A stretch of 64,000 nucleotides of DNA from the NCBI GenBank assembly GCA_031761405.1, contig JASEVX010000005.1, forward strand, positions 33,980,869 to 34,044,868, given 5' to 3'. Shown here piece after piece: positions 35,256 through 45,117 of the stretch. Numbering within the stretch: position 1 is the stretch's first letter; each line of letters opens with the position of its first letter. Origin of the DNA: Serripes groenlandicus. Its lineage: Eukaryota > Mollusca > Bivalvia > Cardiida > Cardiidae. Under the pieces are notes generated by a model. It saw nothing but the letters and a program-made list of their open reading frames with translations. It had not been told where the DNA came from and searched no databases. The translations under genes and the position numbers were made by a program.

Positions 35256-35558
35256 CGTGATAAACTACGTCAGATTGGCATACGTGTGTCGAATGACTTA
35301 TCATATATGCAACGACAACAGTTAAAACATTTGAATAGAAGAGGTCTTGCAGGTTACTTTAAGGGTGGCAAATTAATCACTTATCAAAAGTCTAATAATG
35401 ATAATACTTCCCGTGTGTTCATGCAGGCTAAGCGTAAAGGCCGAAATGAACCAGAACATATGTTAACTGATACATATAGTGACCAAACTGAATTGCCTAA
35501 CCAGTCAGAGACCAGAAATGGTACCTCTGACTTGACAGGCAATGATCAGAGGAAATAG
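35256..35558 (+). pseudogene. C-terminal end of LINE ORF1-like product (5' truncated)
   Basis: The open frame runs from the truncation point and reads RDKLRQIGIRVSNDLSYMQRQ near its start, followed by a GLAGYFKGGKLITY block and a polar tail, ending at TAG 35,556-35,558. There is no ATG at the apparent start; the frame simply begins where the insertion begins. Basic, glutamine-rich sequence of this kind often forms the C-terminus of the LINE ORF1 protein or the linker ahead of the endonuclease. The next ORF is in the same frame directly after the stop, so the TAG may be the genuine ORF1 stop or a nonsense change within a single fused ORF. I cannot decide from one copy. Confidence 0.6.
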
Positions 35559-38500
35559 GATGTAGGTCAAAGCCCCACACCATCAAATGTATTTAAATTT
35601 CTGTCATGGAATATTGAAGGTTTGAAAACAAAGACTTCATCAAGTGAATTTGTACATATGATAAATGGGTATGACATTGTTAGCTTTCAGGAAACGTGGG
35701 ATGTTGATGTTAATTATTTGAGTTGTGTTTTTCCAGATTTTGAATTATTTTTGTGTAAAGCTAAATTATCGACCAGGGGGGGCAGGCCGTCTGGTGGAGT
35801 TATTGTTCTTGTTAGAAATACATTTAGTAAGTATGTAAAAAGATTATAAGAGGATTTTTCTTTTGGTGTTGTACTAGTCTTAAATGAAACACTTTTAGGA
35901 TCTGGAAAAGATGTTGTCTATATATCAGTTTATATTCCACCTAATAATTCTCCGTTTTATGCGGATAATGATTATAAAGGAGTTGACTGTCTTGAAAATT
36001 TAGTTATATCTAATAATTTAAATAATTATGATATATTAATAGCAGGTGATTTAAATGCCCGTACAGGTACTAAAAATGATTTTACTGATAATATATCAAA
36101 TGTTCCAGAGCTTCAGGAATACTATGATGTTATAAATGGTGATGTAGGTTTACCACGATCATCATACGACAAAGTAACAAACAGTTTCGGGCATCAGTTA
36201 TTACTTTTTTGCAAAACATACGCTTTGTATATCATTAATGGACGTTTTGGTAGTGATGCCGGAAAGGGTGAATTTACGTTTATGAACCAAAATGGTAATA
36301 GTGTCATTGATTATTTTATAGCTTCAAAAGATGTACTTTATTATATTCATAGTTTTGAAGTTCTGTCTACTTTTGAGAGTGTACATTTTCCTCTGTTTTT
36401 ATCTATACAACGTAAGCATTTACATGAAGATAGTGTAAATTCTGAACATGAACCTATGTCAAGTTATTATATGAATGAAAGCAATAAAGATGCTTATCGA
36501 CAGCTACTTTTTGATACAATATCAGATGGCGGTTTTAATGTTTTAAATGCAATGTTTGATAACGTTTTGTCACCTATCGACGACATGGTGTCAGAGTCTG
36601 AAAATGTACTTACAAGTTGCTCTGAACAATTCAAAATGTTTAAGTCAGCTAAAAGAAATCTTACAAGAAAATTGTGGTTTGATAAAAATTGTAAACATGC
36701 TAAAGCAAAGCTAAAACATGCATTAAAAACATTTAGAAGAAGTCGGATAGCTAGTGATCTTGATGGATATTTGAGACTAAAACTGGTTTATAAAAAGCTA
36801 TGCAAGAAAAAACGTATATTATTTGAAAAGGCACAAGTAATCAAATTGGAATCATCTATTAATTCCTCTAAAAAGTTTTGGCAGGAAATAAATAAACTAT
36901 GTGGAAAACCACAAAGCACTCCGAATATATCAGCAGAGTCTTGGTATGCGCATTTTAGAAATGTTTTCTCTGCAGAAAATGGAGCTAATGATGATTCGAA
37001 TACATTGCCAAACCACGGTTTGCAACCAGAATCATACAACTTTACAGAAACAGATGACAACATACTTAACAGTCCTATTCTTGAACAAGAAATATCAGAT
37101 GCAATACATAAGTTAAATGTTACTAAATCATCAAGTGGTGAACTTTTGCCACATCATTTAGTTTATGGCGCAGACATATTGTTGCCCTATTTGCTCAAAC
37201 TGTTCAATCATCTCTTCCTTAACAGTGAATTTCCGTCTAAGTGGGCAGAATTTATTATTATACCTATACATAAAAAAGGAAATACGAATAACCCTAATAA
37301 CTATAGAGGCATTGCTTTGTTAGATACCTTAAGTAAAATATACATTACTATTTTGACATAGAGAGTTACATTTTATGTTGATATTTATAACAAGATCTGT
37401 GAGGCTCAATCTGGATTCCGGGCAGGATATTCCACTATAGACAATGCATTCGTTTTATACTCGGTTATAAGCAAATATCTCAACACTAAAGGTAAAACTG
37501 TCTATGTAGCCTTTATTGACTTTCAAAAAGCGTTTGATTCTGTTGATCGTCAAATACTGTTCGAAATTTTACATTCATGCGGTGTAAGAGGTCATTTATT
37601 CAATGCTATTATATCCATTTATTCATCTGTGAAGGCCCGTGTTAGATCATCCGTGCATTGTTATACAGATACCTTGTCTTGCCCGATTGGACTTCGACAA
37701 GGATGTAGTTTAAGCCCTATTTTATTTTATTTGTTTATAAATGAACTTTACTCGTTACTTCATGATAGCAATATACGGGGAATCCAGCTGTTCCCAGACC
37801 TGATGGAATTTTTTATGTTAATGTTTGCAGATGACATAGCACTTATCGCCGACACAATAATTGGTTTGCAAAAACAGCTAAACATTTTACAGGATTTTTG
37901 TAGCAATAATAAAATGACTGTCAATATAGATAAAACCAAAATACTTGTGTTTAAAAGGGGAGGAAATCTTGCTTCTAGAGAAAAATGGAAATTTAATGGT
38001 TCTCAAATTGAAACTGTAAATGGATTTACCTATGTCGGTATCTATTTTACAAACAGGTTGTCATTCTCTAAAATGGCCGAAGCAGTTGCAGCTAAGGCTA
38101 AGAAAGCTCTTTTACATATCCTAAATTCGCTTAGTAATCTAGGTTGTCTCCCATGCAAAACATTCTACAAAGTATTTGATGCCAAGGTTTCCTCTGTCTT
38201 ACTGTATGGTTCCGAAATTTGGGGTTTAGAGACATTTAGCAGTATTGAGAGTATTCAAATTCTTGCATGTAAACGTTTTTTGAATGTGTCACCAAAAGCA
38301 TGTAATGATGCTATTTTAGGAGATCTAGGTAGACTTCCAATGTATATATATTCTTCAAAACGCTGTATAAAATACTGGATACGTTTACTCAGTATGCCAA
38401 GGCATATATATATTCGGCTATGTTATGAAATGTTAATGCATTACGACAATATTGGACACATAAATTGGGTAACAAATATTAGGAAAAGTTTGAACTCTAA

Positions 38501-39023
38501 CGGTTTTGGTTATGTATGGGCCAGTCAGTCAGTTGATAATACTAAGATCTTTTTACAATTGTATACGCAACGACTGACTGATCAATACAGGCAGACCTGG
38601 GTAGCGAAGTGTAATGTCAATAGGAAATTATTTCATTATCACCAATTTAAAAGGGAATTTTCATTAGAACCATATGTCTTAAACATAGATATAAAGAAAT
38701 TTCGCTCTTCTCTAGCTTCCTTTCGCAGTAGTTGTCATTGTTTAATGATAGAGGAAGGAAGATACAGAGATATACCAAAATAATTCCGTACATGTTTATA
38801 TTGTGAAACTGCTATTGAGGATGAATACCATTTTATAATGATATGCCCAATTTATTATGATTTGCGATGTAGATATTTTCCACATAATGTTTTTGAAAAA
38901 CCTAGTATTCATAAATTCTACAATCTAATGTCTTCGCAAAATGTTATTTTGATAAGAAATTTAGCTATGTTTATCTATAATGCTTTTAAAATAAGAAGAA
39001 CATATCTTGATTCTTTTGAATAA
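35559..39023 (+). pseudogene. LINE ORF2: APE endonuclease-reverse transcriptase, broken by stop codons
   Basis: One reading frame of about 1,150 codons encodes, in order: an AP-like endonuclease starting FLSWNIEGLK (about 35,595), then SFQETW (about 35,685), GDLNAR (36,045-36,062) and a closing SVIDYFIAS (about 36,302); a linker rich in lysine; and a reverse transcriptase with HKKGNTNNPNNYRGIALLD (about 37,270), motif A FIDFQKAFDSVD (about 37,512), GLRQGCSLSPILF (about 37,690) and the catalytic FADD (37,824-37,835). A thumb/C-terminal region follows with LYGSEIW and GFGYVW, and finally a C-x2-C-x8-H-x4-C knuckle (about 38,796-38,849). It is interrupted by TAA at 35,847, TAG at 37,359 and TAA at 38,781, with no frameshift noticed. 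Catalytic residues look intact, but the protein cannot be made full length from this copy. Confidence 0.9.
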
Positions 39024-39375
39024 TAGTTGTGTTACAATGTTGCAATGTATAGTTGGTTCTCCTTGAAGGACTTGTAACTCAAGCTGCTACACAACGGGTA
39101 TATGTGTTCTCTTTAGAAAGGTGATGATATATCTCATACAAAGTCTATTTTTTCAGTTAAAATTTTTTAGTCAATCTAAAAGTCGTATTATTGTTCTAAC
39201 ATTAGCCATAGCCTTTAACTCTTAGAAATATATCATGTAATGGATATCCGAGTTTTTGTATCATTTGTCTGTATTATTATGATGTAAATACTGCTCTCAC
39301 TTCTAATGCTATGTAATTATGCTGTATCATGGGTATGGGCCGGTGGCCTAAAATATCACATTAAATAAAACTGAG

Positions 39376-40585
39376 TACACTGTAGACCAAGGTTATTTTT
39401 GAGTAGGCTACTCTGTAGACCAATATAAATCTTGAGTAGGCTACTCTGTAGACCAAGATAAGTCTTGAGATGGCTAGATAGTAGATCAAGATAAGTCTTG
39501 AGTAGGCAACACTGTAGACCAATATAAGTCTTGAGTAGGCTACTCTGTAGACCAAGATAAGTCTTGAGTTGGCTTCACTGTAGACCAAGATTAGTATTGA
39601 GTTTGCTACATAGTAGACCAAGATAAGTCTTGAGTAGGTTACACTGTAGCCAAGGTTAGTTTTGAGTAGGCTACTATGTAGACTATTATAAGTCTTGAGT
39701 AGGCTACTCTTCAGACCAAGGTTAGTTTTGAGTAAGCTACACTGTAGACCAAGGTAAGTCTTGAGTAGGCTACACTGTAGACCAAGGTTAGTTTTGAGTA
39801 GGCTACTCTGTATACCAAGATAAGTCTTGATTAGGCTACACTGTAGACCAAGATAAGTCTTGCGTTTTTTTACACTGTAGACCAAGATTAGTCTTGAGTT
39901 GGCTACATAGTAGACCAAGATAAGTCTTGAGTAAGTTACTCTGTAGACCAAGGTTATTTTTGAGTTGGCTACACTGTAGACCAAGATAAGTCTTGAGTAG
40001 GCTACACTGTTGACCAAGGTTAGTTTTGAGTAGGCTACTCTGTAGACCAAGATAAGTCTTGAGTAGGCTACACTGTAGACCAAGGTTAGTTTTGAGTAGG
40101 CTACTCTGTAGACCAATATAAATCTTGAGTAGGCTACACTGTAGACCAAGATAAGTCTTGAGTAGGCTACTCTGTAATACAAGGTTAGTTTTGAGCAGGC
40201 TACACTGTAGACCAAAATAATTCTTGAGTAGGCTACACTGTAGACCAAGATACATTTTGAGTAGGCTACACTGTAGACCAAGGTTAGTTTTGAGTAGGCT
40301 TCTTTGTAGACTAAGATAAGTCTTGATTAGGCTACACTGTAGACCAAGGTTAGTCTTGAGTTGGCTACACTGTAGACCAAGATAAGTCTTGAGTTGGCTA
40401 CACTGTAGACCAAGATTAGTCTTGAGTAGGCTACACTGTAGACCAAGGTTAGTTTTGAGTAGGCTACTCTGTAGACCAAGGTTAGTTTTGAGTAGGCTAC
40501 TATGTAGACCAATATAAGTCTTGAGTAGGTTACTCTGTAGACCATGATTAGTCTTGAGTAGGTTACATAGTAGGCGAAGACTACA
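39376..40585 (+). repeat. 33-bp satellite array B, about 36 units
   Basis: Continues array A after the retrotransposon. Here a two-unit (66-bp) higher-order pattern is common: a unit with CCAAGATAAGTCTTGAGTAG followed by one with CCAAGGTTAGTTTTGAGTAG and CTACTCTG. Minus-strand ORFs of 306 and 304 codons in two overlapping frames arise from the multiple-of-three period and are not accepted as genes. The array ends at GTAGGCGAAGACTACAATGC, the same end as array C. Confidence 0.95.
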
Positions 40586-40737
40586 ATGCTCTGTTTCGTT
40601 GTGTGTTTTTTTTTCAATTATTTGAAAGCGCAATAGCATATGAATATATATATAGTAATTGTGTATATCACTTGCACGAATCAACCACGATAAGAGTATT
40701 ACATTAGTGCGGCATAAACCACTCATACATACACTTG

Positions 40738-40802
40738 TATTCGTAGCCAAGTGGTGACGGCGTCCGCTATGAGATCGGGGATCGCAGATTCGAAGCCAAG
40801 TA
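40738..40802 (+). other. tRNA-like (SINE-head-like) sequence, duplication copy 1
   Basis: GTAGCCAAGTGGTGACGGCG resembles a Pol III A box and GCAGATTCGAAGCC a B box about 45 bp downstream. The second half cannot close a full cloverleaf with the first, so a functional tRNA is unlikely. A near copy is at 46,515-46,580 in duplication copy 2. Confidence 0.5.
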
Positions 40803-40917
40803 GAGACACTAGATTACAATATTGAATGCTTATTTGATATCTGGCAAACAAATAAAATAAAATACCTAAACCTAGTCTACTATTTTCATTTTTCAGGGTC
40901 GTAAGAGAAATAAGGGT

Positions 40918-41046
40918 TTGTGAATACTTTGAGATATAAAGGCAAACAGGGCTGATTTCAGATGATAATGCTCGTGACGAGCTGACTCACCTGAATTTGT
41001 ATCGTTCGTAAAAAAACAATAGTGTCAAAAGCGATGAAATAGTTAA
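40918..41046. mobile_element. T1 MITE remnant, copy 1
   Basis: AAAGGCAAACAGGGCTGATTTCAG, the dyad GCTCGTGACGAGCTGACTC and the right end GTCAAAAGCGATGAAATAGTTAA match T1 in reverse orientation. The left end is lost. The same remnant is at 46,718-46,836, so it predates the duplication. Confidence 0.6.
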
Positions 41047-41715
41047 AGTTCATTGGGCCCTACAATAGAAATGATATTTCAATTTAGAAACAATGTGTGC
41101 ATCTCTGAACGTGTTTAATAGTTTACCATTTTTGAAAACAGTGATATATAGAGTAAACTGATGCTTTCAGACTATTTGTGTTATTCGGAACGTTATCATA
41201 ATCCTGCTGATTATCTTAAACGGTTACCGGTTTTTTGTTCTAGCAATCTCTCACATCTTAATGGAGAATTATTTGTTTCGGTAACGATGATGTCCTAAAT
41301 CTCGAAGACTTGCAATAATAACAGACCAAGAGAAAGTCCTTGTTTCAGATAAAACGTCTTTGCACATCATATTTCACACTACCAACAGAGTCAATATAAG
41401 CGATTGCTCTGCTATTCTATAGGTTATGCTGATTGGAAGTCATGAAAATAGTTTTGCCGGTCAAAGTGTAATGCTGCCGGAAAGTGCTCATTCATTATCC
41501 TAGGCTTTAAGCTACATGTTTGAGTCCTGTTGTACTCGACGTTTGAGTAAATGTTTGGACAATGTAAACAAAATATTAGCATACAGATGCCCATCCGTGC
41601 ATTATTCTATTAGGTTTAATGTTTGTGTACTATTTAATATATGTACATAGCAAAGACTACTCCGTAAATATACCAACAACTATGTTGCTTTACCCGTTCT
41701 GTTTTACGCGTGAGG

Positions 41716-42104
41716 TCAATGGCGGCTTATATCTACAATGCATTTTCTGTCAAGACTGTGTGAATGCAACGTCTCATCTTCCGAAGGTAGTTCCGTGATT
41801 TGATCATGTGATGAATTTGCTTTATACAAAAATAAAGGAAATACATTTTACTCGTGCAACCGGTTGTCATTCCAAAGACTTTAAACATATGTATGGCTGT
41901 CCTCACTGGCGCTGAATGTTGCGTAGTAAGCGTTTTGACTGTCTGGCTGGTGTCAGCGTGAACTAGAGGTACTGGTAACTTACCCAAGAAACGCCGTGAT
42001 TTAACTGAAACATCGTTGAAAGCGGTGCAAAACACAAAACAATCACACCGGTTGTACACCACAATCAAAACAAGAGATATAGAATGGTATTTAACCAACA
42101 GCAA
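41716..42104. repeat. Dispersed segment containing SINE tail and a shared ORF
   Basis: Bases 41,716-41,785 (GGTCAATGGCGGCTTATATC .. GTGTGAATGCAACGTCTCATC) occur again at 47,505 (copy 2) and, alone, at 50,706-50,776. Bases 41,971-42,045 are a plus-strand SINE 3' end (GGTAACTTACCCAAGAAACG, TTGAAAGCGGTGCAAAAC). A minus-strand ORF of 123 codons runs through both pieces and is 98 codons in copy 2. Its N-terminal part is antisense SINE, so I do not accept it as a gene. Confidence 0.6.
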
Positions 42105-42216
42105 TTATGCCGCCTTAAACAGCATTTCAGTCATAAGGCAGTATGAATTACAGAGACCAGCGTGTCAGTACTACTGATATCACCCTATTCAACTTTGATG
42201 GCCAAAACAGGAAGGC

Positions 42217-42530
42217 AATAAATTAACTTTTAAAGTCGTTTAAACGGCTAGTAAACCGTTGTATCTCACTACCGTGTATCCGAACTGTCTCATCAGAGTA
42301 TACACTGTCCGTCTACATGTTATATATATTACTACGTGTATCTTCTGATAATAAACACATTGATTGGCTCACATATTTTACGCCTATATAACTTTGAATG
42401 TGTCCAAACGGGAGGGAGAGTCAATAAGACCGTAACTATCATATACATACACTTGGTATTACACCGTCTCGGTAGTGAGATACAACGGTTTACTACCTGA
42501 TAAACGACTTTTGTCTTCCTAACTTTTTGA
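42217..42530. mobile_element. Inverted-repeat element, about 45-bp arms (copy 1, uninterrupted)
   Basis: TTTTAAAGTCGTTTAAACGG .. AAACCGTTGTATCTCACTACCG is mirrored by CGGTAGTGAGATACAACGGT .. GATAAACGACTTTT. The interior of about 200 bp has ATATATATTACTACGTGTAT and a run of unique sequence. In copy 2 both terminal arms are interrupted by T1 MITEs, so this copy shows the empty sites. Confidence 0.75.
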
Positions 42531-42799
42531 TTGCTCCCTATGACTTATTCAGAAACAATTTGTCAGCAATTACTCCAGTAGACGTTCACGTGTTTGTTTC
42601 TCTAAGCCTCTGCTATATTGTCTAATATAACTTATTGCGAAAAGACTTTACAAAGAATGCACTGTACACACTTTTATGTTATTGTGGCATAAACTGGCCA
42701 TGCTTTCCTTAAACGATATATTTCAACTCAAAAGACAAACTATTTCAAGTAAAAGGTAGGCATATGAACCATGGGATCTGATGTTCACAGCCATTTAAA

Positions 42800-43000
42800 G
42801 AAAATTTCCTCTAAATGGATGCCGCAATCCAGGGACTAGCCGCCAAATGCAGCCCTGCAAAGCCAGCGGTGCACCGCCATAACATGGAAGAAATTGTCCC
42901 TGAACAGCGGCACCCCAAAGAAGGAGCCTAAATTATGCTCCAACTGAGGTTTGGCAGACGCACTTCATTGAATATGTGACTCTGAGCTTAAAGCCATTGT
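42800..43000. other. G+C-richer segment shared by both duplication copies
   Basis: About 190 bp (GGATGCCGCAATCCAGGGAC .. GCAGACGCACTTCATTG) stands out from its AT-rich surroundings and is nearly identical at 48,990-49,185. Neither strand gives an ORF free of stops over the block. It contains small dyads (TAAATTATGCTCCAACTGAG region, CAGCGGTGCACCGC). Function unknown; it could be an old exon or an RNA-like segment. Confidence 0.4.
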
Positions 43001-44123
43001 AAGTATAAAAAGGATGCACTGGAAATGTTTGGTCTGAGTAAACATGTAAAGCTGTATTTGTATACTTTGTCTGATACTAATAATAGAAAATGTTTAAAAC
43101 TATTTCCTCGCGGAGTGATTTCTTTCTAGAATGAAAGATGACCTCTTTTTATTTTTTTTGAATTATGTTATAGCTGAGAGGTTACTCTTATTAATGATTA
43201 AATGTGTTCTACCTATCCAAATGAATAAAATGAAACAATTGAAGGTTGAACTTTGTTGATTTGCATTGAACTAAAGCAGGAATTGAATTGCTTATCTTTG
43301 ACCTACACGTACATCTAGTGTTAGTTTCGTAGCGTTTCGTAGATAACTTTATACTTGCTTATTCGGCACAGCAAGCCACTGATAAACTAATGCAAGCAGT
43401 TCTGACTGCTCGTGAAAGTGATCAAAACTGCTCCTCGCTGTTCTTAAAAGACGTATTCGTTCCAAGAAATGACTAGTTCCGATTCTAAGAAAAACGATGC
43501 TCTGCAGTGAATCTAAGTCACACCATAATCTATTTTGTATAATTCATTTAACCTTTACAAAATAGTTTGAGAATGTTGTCTCCTACATCGAATGATAAAA
43601 AGAAAAGAAAAATGTTTTTAAATTCTAATTCGGACTGAAATTTCCATCAAATTCCAATTTATAAGACTAGAAAACTTGGCAAAAAATATAAACGATAAAA
43701 CGGTTAACGTGGGTCTGCATTTTTGCATCGATCTTCATAAGTTTTTCTTCAATTCAATACATTAACATTGTACACTATATTGTAGCGGTTGCAGGCGAAA
43801 TCAATCATGTACATCTTCGATTTAGTTGTATATCAATCGGCAAAGGAGAGTACATAACGGGGCGTCACTCATAGTTTTGCATCAGTATAAATTATAATAT
43901 GATTATCCTAGACACTGATGAGTATGAGAGTATGCGAATGTTAACGCAATACGTTTCGTGTTCGTATCAAGAGGGTTATTTATGAGTGAAACGAATGCAG
44001 TAGAGACACACATTCAGACGCTTCGTATAGTGGGTTAATCTTCTAAAGGCCACTTGAAGCATTTTATCTCAGAGCTCCAGATAAGGGGCATTTGTCATGT
44101 TATGAAATTATTATTCTTCACTC

Positions 44124-44198
44124 AAACCCTATGTTTTGGGTACTCAAAAGAATCGTCTCAGTGAGACGATTCTTTTGAGTACCCACAACATAGGGTTT
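44124..44198. repeat. H1 hairpin repeat, copy 1
   Basis: AAACCCTATGTTTTGGGTAC TCAAAAGAATCGTCTC and its inverted partner GAGACGATTCTTTTGAGTAC CCACAACATAGGGTTT form a stem of about 36 bp with almost no loop. Marks the right end of the duplicated block. Confidence 0.8.
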
Positions 44199-44227
44199 GG
44201 TTGGGTAATAAGAGAGATATTTTGAGT

Positions 44228-44363
44228 AATGATACATGAAACAGAAAATCTACAGGAGGCGAAAAGTGCCTGTCCGGGTTAGCCTGCGCGGCATTCTTAG
44301 GCTGATCCAGGTCGATACTTTACGCAGAGTGCATAATGATGGTTTCCTCGTGGGACGGCTCAT
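44228..44363. mobile_element. M1 MITE, right half, between the duplication copies
   Basis: GATACATGAAACAGAAAATC then GGTTTCCTCGTGGGACGGCTCA. The left half is missing. An M1 fragment also flanks the outer left border of copy 1, so M1 sequence borders copy 1 on both sides. Confidence 0.75.
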
Positions 44364-44626
44364 ATGACGATACTGCTATGCTTTGCTATACAAGATGGAT
44401 GTCCGTACTCAAACGGAAACATATTTAAATGGTATCTCATACTTTCCAAATAAGTTCATACGCATGTTTTTTAGGTGATTGATGTCTTCTTAATTGTGTC
44501 AACCGAAGTACTCAGGAATGCGATGGAGGCCATCTCTCTTACTGTATCATGATCAGTAAAAAGTATTTTTTTATTCAGCAAACAAGAAATTTCCTAGCAA
44601 AAAAGGTTTGAGCTTTCATTTATACA
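44364..44626. other. Unique spacer between duplication copies
   Basis: About 260 bp not found elsewhere in the window. No feature. Confidence 0.45.
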
Positions 44627-44816
44627 AACGTACAGATTTACAAAATTAGGAAAGAAGAACATTTAATTGATGGGAGAGCATTTTAAAGGCCTCATTAATT
44701 TGAAAGTATGTATCCCGACAGTGTGAATGTGACGTACGCCGTTCAAAGTTACAACTGACAAATTGGAGTCAGAGTCGGGCGTTAATTGTCTGTTTATATT
44801 AATTTTAAATGAACGT

Positions 44817-45052
44817 TTCAATTCCTTCCCATATACAGACGACAATTGACGCCTCTCGAGTTGACATCTTATGAAAACAGTGAGGACAAAGGAGAAATTG
44901 CTCATATGGTGCAATTTATCTTCTCCTTGTGCCACAATGTTTTCAGCTCTATTAAATAATTGTAATCTTAATTAAAGAGAGTTTTCGAATTTTTGTCCAG
45001 ATGTTTTTCAAAGTCGTCTGCTGCAGATTTGGAGTATGTGGGAAAGGGTTAA
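44817..45052. mobile_element. T2 MITE (in duplication copy 2)
   Basis: TTCAATTCCTTCCCATATACAG at the left (TTAA mutated to TTCA), CAAAGTCGTCTGCTGCAGAT and GTATGTGGGAAAGGGTTAA at the right. Better preserved on the right than its copy-1 partner. Confidence 0.75.
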
Positions 45053-45117
45053 TGCAGATTGGTTATAATACTATACACATATGGTTGATGATTAATACGA
45101 CTTTAATTTACGATTGT

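Larger units (their letters stand above)
35246..39375 (+). mobile_element. Non-LTR retrotransposon inserted in the satellite, 4.1 kb
   Basis: It is an apparently 5'-truncated non-LTR (LINE) element: it opens inside an ORF1-like reading frame, continues through endonuclease and reverse transcriptase, and ends after about 350 bp of 3' UTR with GGGCCGGTGGCCTAAAATAT..AAATAAAACTGAG. It has no long terminal repeats. TACACT at 35,240-35,245 and 39,376-39,381 flanks it and is consistent with a 6-bp target-site duplication; joining the flanks restores a normal 33-bp unit (..GGC TACACT GTAGACC). The jockey/CR1-type architecture (APE endonuclease, RT, C-terminal CCHC, no RNase H seen) is assigned by motif; the exact clade is undetermined. 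Confidence 0.92.
33201..44217 (+). repeat. Segmental duplication, copy 1 (11.0 kb)
   Basis: The sequence from ACGTACAGATTTACAAAATT onward matches 44,627-50,387 in order and orientation. The blocks are: 33.2-33.69 kb (with a T2 MITE); the 33-bp array; 40.58-42.2 kb; an inverted-repeat element; 42.5-44.1 kb; and the H1 hairpin ending in TAATAAGAGAGATA. Identity looks to be about 95% in the unique parts. Copy 1 alone holds the non-LTR retrotransposon and has the longer satellite; copy 2 alone holds two T1 MITEs. Confidence 0.9.

Noticed and set aside
35246..39375. LTR retrotransposon or endogenous virus
   Set aside because: No long terminal repeats, gag, protease or integrase motifs; the APE endonuclease plus RT order is that of a non-LTR element.
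39361..40750. Minus-strand ORFs of 304 and 306 codons, and similar ORFs at 33,965-35,251 and 45,510-46,415
   Set aside because: They are read-through of the 33-bp satellite, whose period is a multiple of three. Two frames are open at once over the same DNA, which is the mark of a repeat artefact.
41733..42104. Minus-strand ORF of 123 codons with a partner in duplication copy 2
   Set aside because: Its conservation is explained by the segmental duplication, and its start is antisense SINE sequence.
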